From: Bacteroidota bacterium
Lineage (GTDB): Bacteria > Bacteroidota > Ignavibacteria > UBA10030 > SZUA-254
Assembly: GCA_004322375.1 (NCBI GenBank)
Contig: SCUC01000114.1
Span: 1 to 5,771 of the forward strand
Length of the DNA stretch: 5,771 nucleotides
Direction: 5' to 3'
The notes beneath the pieces are model-generated. The model did not search any database. It saw only the letters and a list, made by a program, of their open reading frames with translations, and was not told where the DNA came from. The first letter of the stretch is position 1, and each line of letters opens with the position of its first letter. The translations under genes were made by a program, and so were the position numbers. Shown piece by piece: positions 4,810-5,771 of this stretch.

Positions 4810-5771
4810 ATGGGATACGAGATTGCAACGCAAGAATTTGCCAAAACGGAAACTATCAATCTTGTTACGGAAGACGAGCCGATGTTGCTGGAATGCGGCG
4901 CGCTGCTTCCTCAAGTAGATGTCGCATACGAAACGTACGGAGAATTGAATGACGAAAGAACAAATGCCGTTCTCATCTGCCATGCTCTTTCTGCAAATGC
5001 GCACGCTGCAGGCTTGGATTCGGAAAGCGAAACGACGCGCGGCTGGTGGGACGGTTTGCTCGGTCCCGGAAAAGCGTTCGATACGGACAAATATTTCGTC
5101 GTATGCTCAAACATTCTCGGCAGCTGCTACGGAACAACCGGACCTGCCTCCATCAATCCGGCTACAGGGAAACAATACCGCGCCTCGTTTCCGCGGGTTA
5201 CGGTTCGCGACATGGTAACATTACAAAAACGCTTGCTCGATTCTCTTGGCGTTGAGCGTCTCGCTGCCGTCTGCGGAAGCTCTCTCGGCGGGATGCAGGT
5301 ATTGGAGTGGGGCGTCATGTATCCTGAGTTTTGCGAAACGATTATTCCCATTTCCGTTGCGGCGAAGCAGACTGCATGGTGCATCGGGCTGAACGCCGCA
5401 GCCCGCGCCGCCATCACCGGCGACCCGCAATGGAACAATGGGAATTATGATGAGCAGCCCGCAAACGGACTCTCCCTCGCGAGAATGATTGGGATGATTT
5501 CGTACCGGAGCGCAGAGGAATTTGCACAACGGTTCGGGAGAAATTTACAATACGAGCTTAGCCGTTTCGATGAACGCAATGTTTTTCAAATCGAAAGCTA
5601 TCTTCGCCACCAGGGAGAGAAGCTCGTTCGCCGTTTCGACGCGAACACCTACCTTACCCTCAGCTACGCGATGGATTTGCACGATGTAACGTACGGCAGG
5701 GGAACGCTTCGCGACGCGCTGGGAAGCGTTTCTGCCCGCGCTCTTTGCATCGGCGTTTCGTCCGATTTGCG
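4810..5771 (+). CDS. metX: Homoserine O-acetyltransferase (partial, 3' end outside window)
   Basis: Cytoplasmic alpha/beta-hydrolase-fold enzyme that transfers an acetyl group from acetyl-CoA to homoserine, the committed step into methionine. 320 complete codons are present and the frame is open at the window end; the family is usually about 350-380 residues, so only the C-terminal part is missing. Family motifs in order: VAYETYGELN; CHALSANAHAAG; GWWDGLLGPGKAFDTDKYFVV; SNILGSCYGTTGPASINP; FPRVTVRDMV; the nucleophile elbow CGSSLGGMQVLEW with Ser158 in GxSxGG; and SSDL at the extreme end, where Asp319 should be the catalytic acid. The catalytic His lies beyond the window. The start at 4810 follows the upstream stop by one base, with GGAGG six bases before it. 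It shares the riboswitch-controlled transcript with the cystathionine gamma-synthase gene, whose substrate it makes. Some MetX-family proteins are succinyltransferases or act on serine; the acetyl-homoserine assignment follows from family and context. Confidence 0.95.
   Translation, partial: MGYEIATQEFAKTETINLVTEDEPMLLECGALLPQVDVAYETYGELNDERTNAVLICHALSANAHAAGLDSESETTRGWWDGLLGPGKAFDTDKYFVVCSNILGSCYGTTGPASINPATGKQYRASFPRVTVRDMVTLQKRLLDSLGVERLAAVCGSSLGGMQVLEWGVMYPEFCETIIPISVAAKQTAWCIGLNAAARAAITGDPQWNNGNYDEQPANGLSLARMIGMISYRSAEEFAQRFGRNLQYELSRFDERNVFQIESYLRHQGEKLVRRFDANTYLTLSYAMDLHDVTYGRGTLRDALGSVSARALCIGVSSDL

Noticed and set aside
4407..4859. Minus-strand ORF of 150 codons
   Set aside because: Antisense to the well-supported end of the PLP-enzyme gene and the metX start; no protein-family features.
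1..5771. CRISPR array, tRNA/rRNA genes, transposase genes, phage or defence genes
   Set aside because: No regularly spaced direct repeats, cloverleaf-like segments, transposase motifs or known defence domains were seen on either strand.

Overview
The window reads as bacterial chromosome from a Gram-negative, probably a member of the Bacteroidota/Chlorobiota superphylum (Ignavibacteria- or Kapabacteria-like). That placement is an inference from three things: a lipoprotein next to an outer-membrane-barrel-like protein, a methionine operon under a SAM-I riboswitch, and a YidD domain joined to helical repeats and a PGLGQ-type membrane tail. Recognisable AGGAG-type ribosome binding sites and a near-consensus TTGACA-17-TATATT promoter argue against a typical Bacteroides-type promoter/RBS style. 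No single sequence feature fixes the genus.

Left half (1-2725), minus strand: three genes point leftwards, and all three products carry export signals. Upstream to downstream they are a 234-residue barrel-like outer membrane protein (2021-2725), a 192-residue lipoprotein (1309-1887) and a large YidD-domain protein whose end lies beyond base 1 (1-1154, partial). The YidD protein is open to the window edge and is easy to miss. It has a signal peptide, a complete YidD signature with its conserved cysteines, a helical-repeat region and a C-terminal hydrophobic PGLGQ module. This is very different from the usual small single-domain YidD. Gaps of 134-154 bases separate the genes, so co-transcription is possible but not shown.

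Middle (2726-3620), non-coding: a divergent intergenic region. It holds a probable MITE of about 185 bases (16-base terminal inverted repeats bounded by TA, strong nested internal hairpin), then about 390 AT-rich bases without a recognisable gene. After these come a strong promoter and a complete SAM-I riboswitch with a rho-independent terminator. The switch can be read directly: the 3' strand of P1 is perfectly complementary, over 7 bases, to the terminator loop and its closing bases, which gives the antiterminator.

Right half (3621-5771), plus strand: a two-gene methionine operon. A cystathionine gamma-synthase-type PLP enzyme is followed after one base by homoserine O-acetyltransferase (metX), cut by the window end at its catalytic Asp. 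MetX activates homoserine and the PLP enzyme then attaches cysteine (or sulfide) to it. High SAM should terminate transcription before both genes. The least ordinary items are the exported YidD fusion and the MITE-like element.
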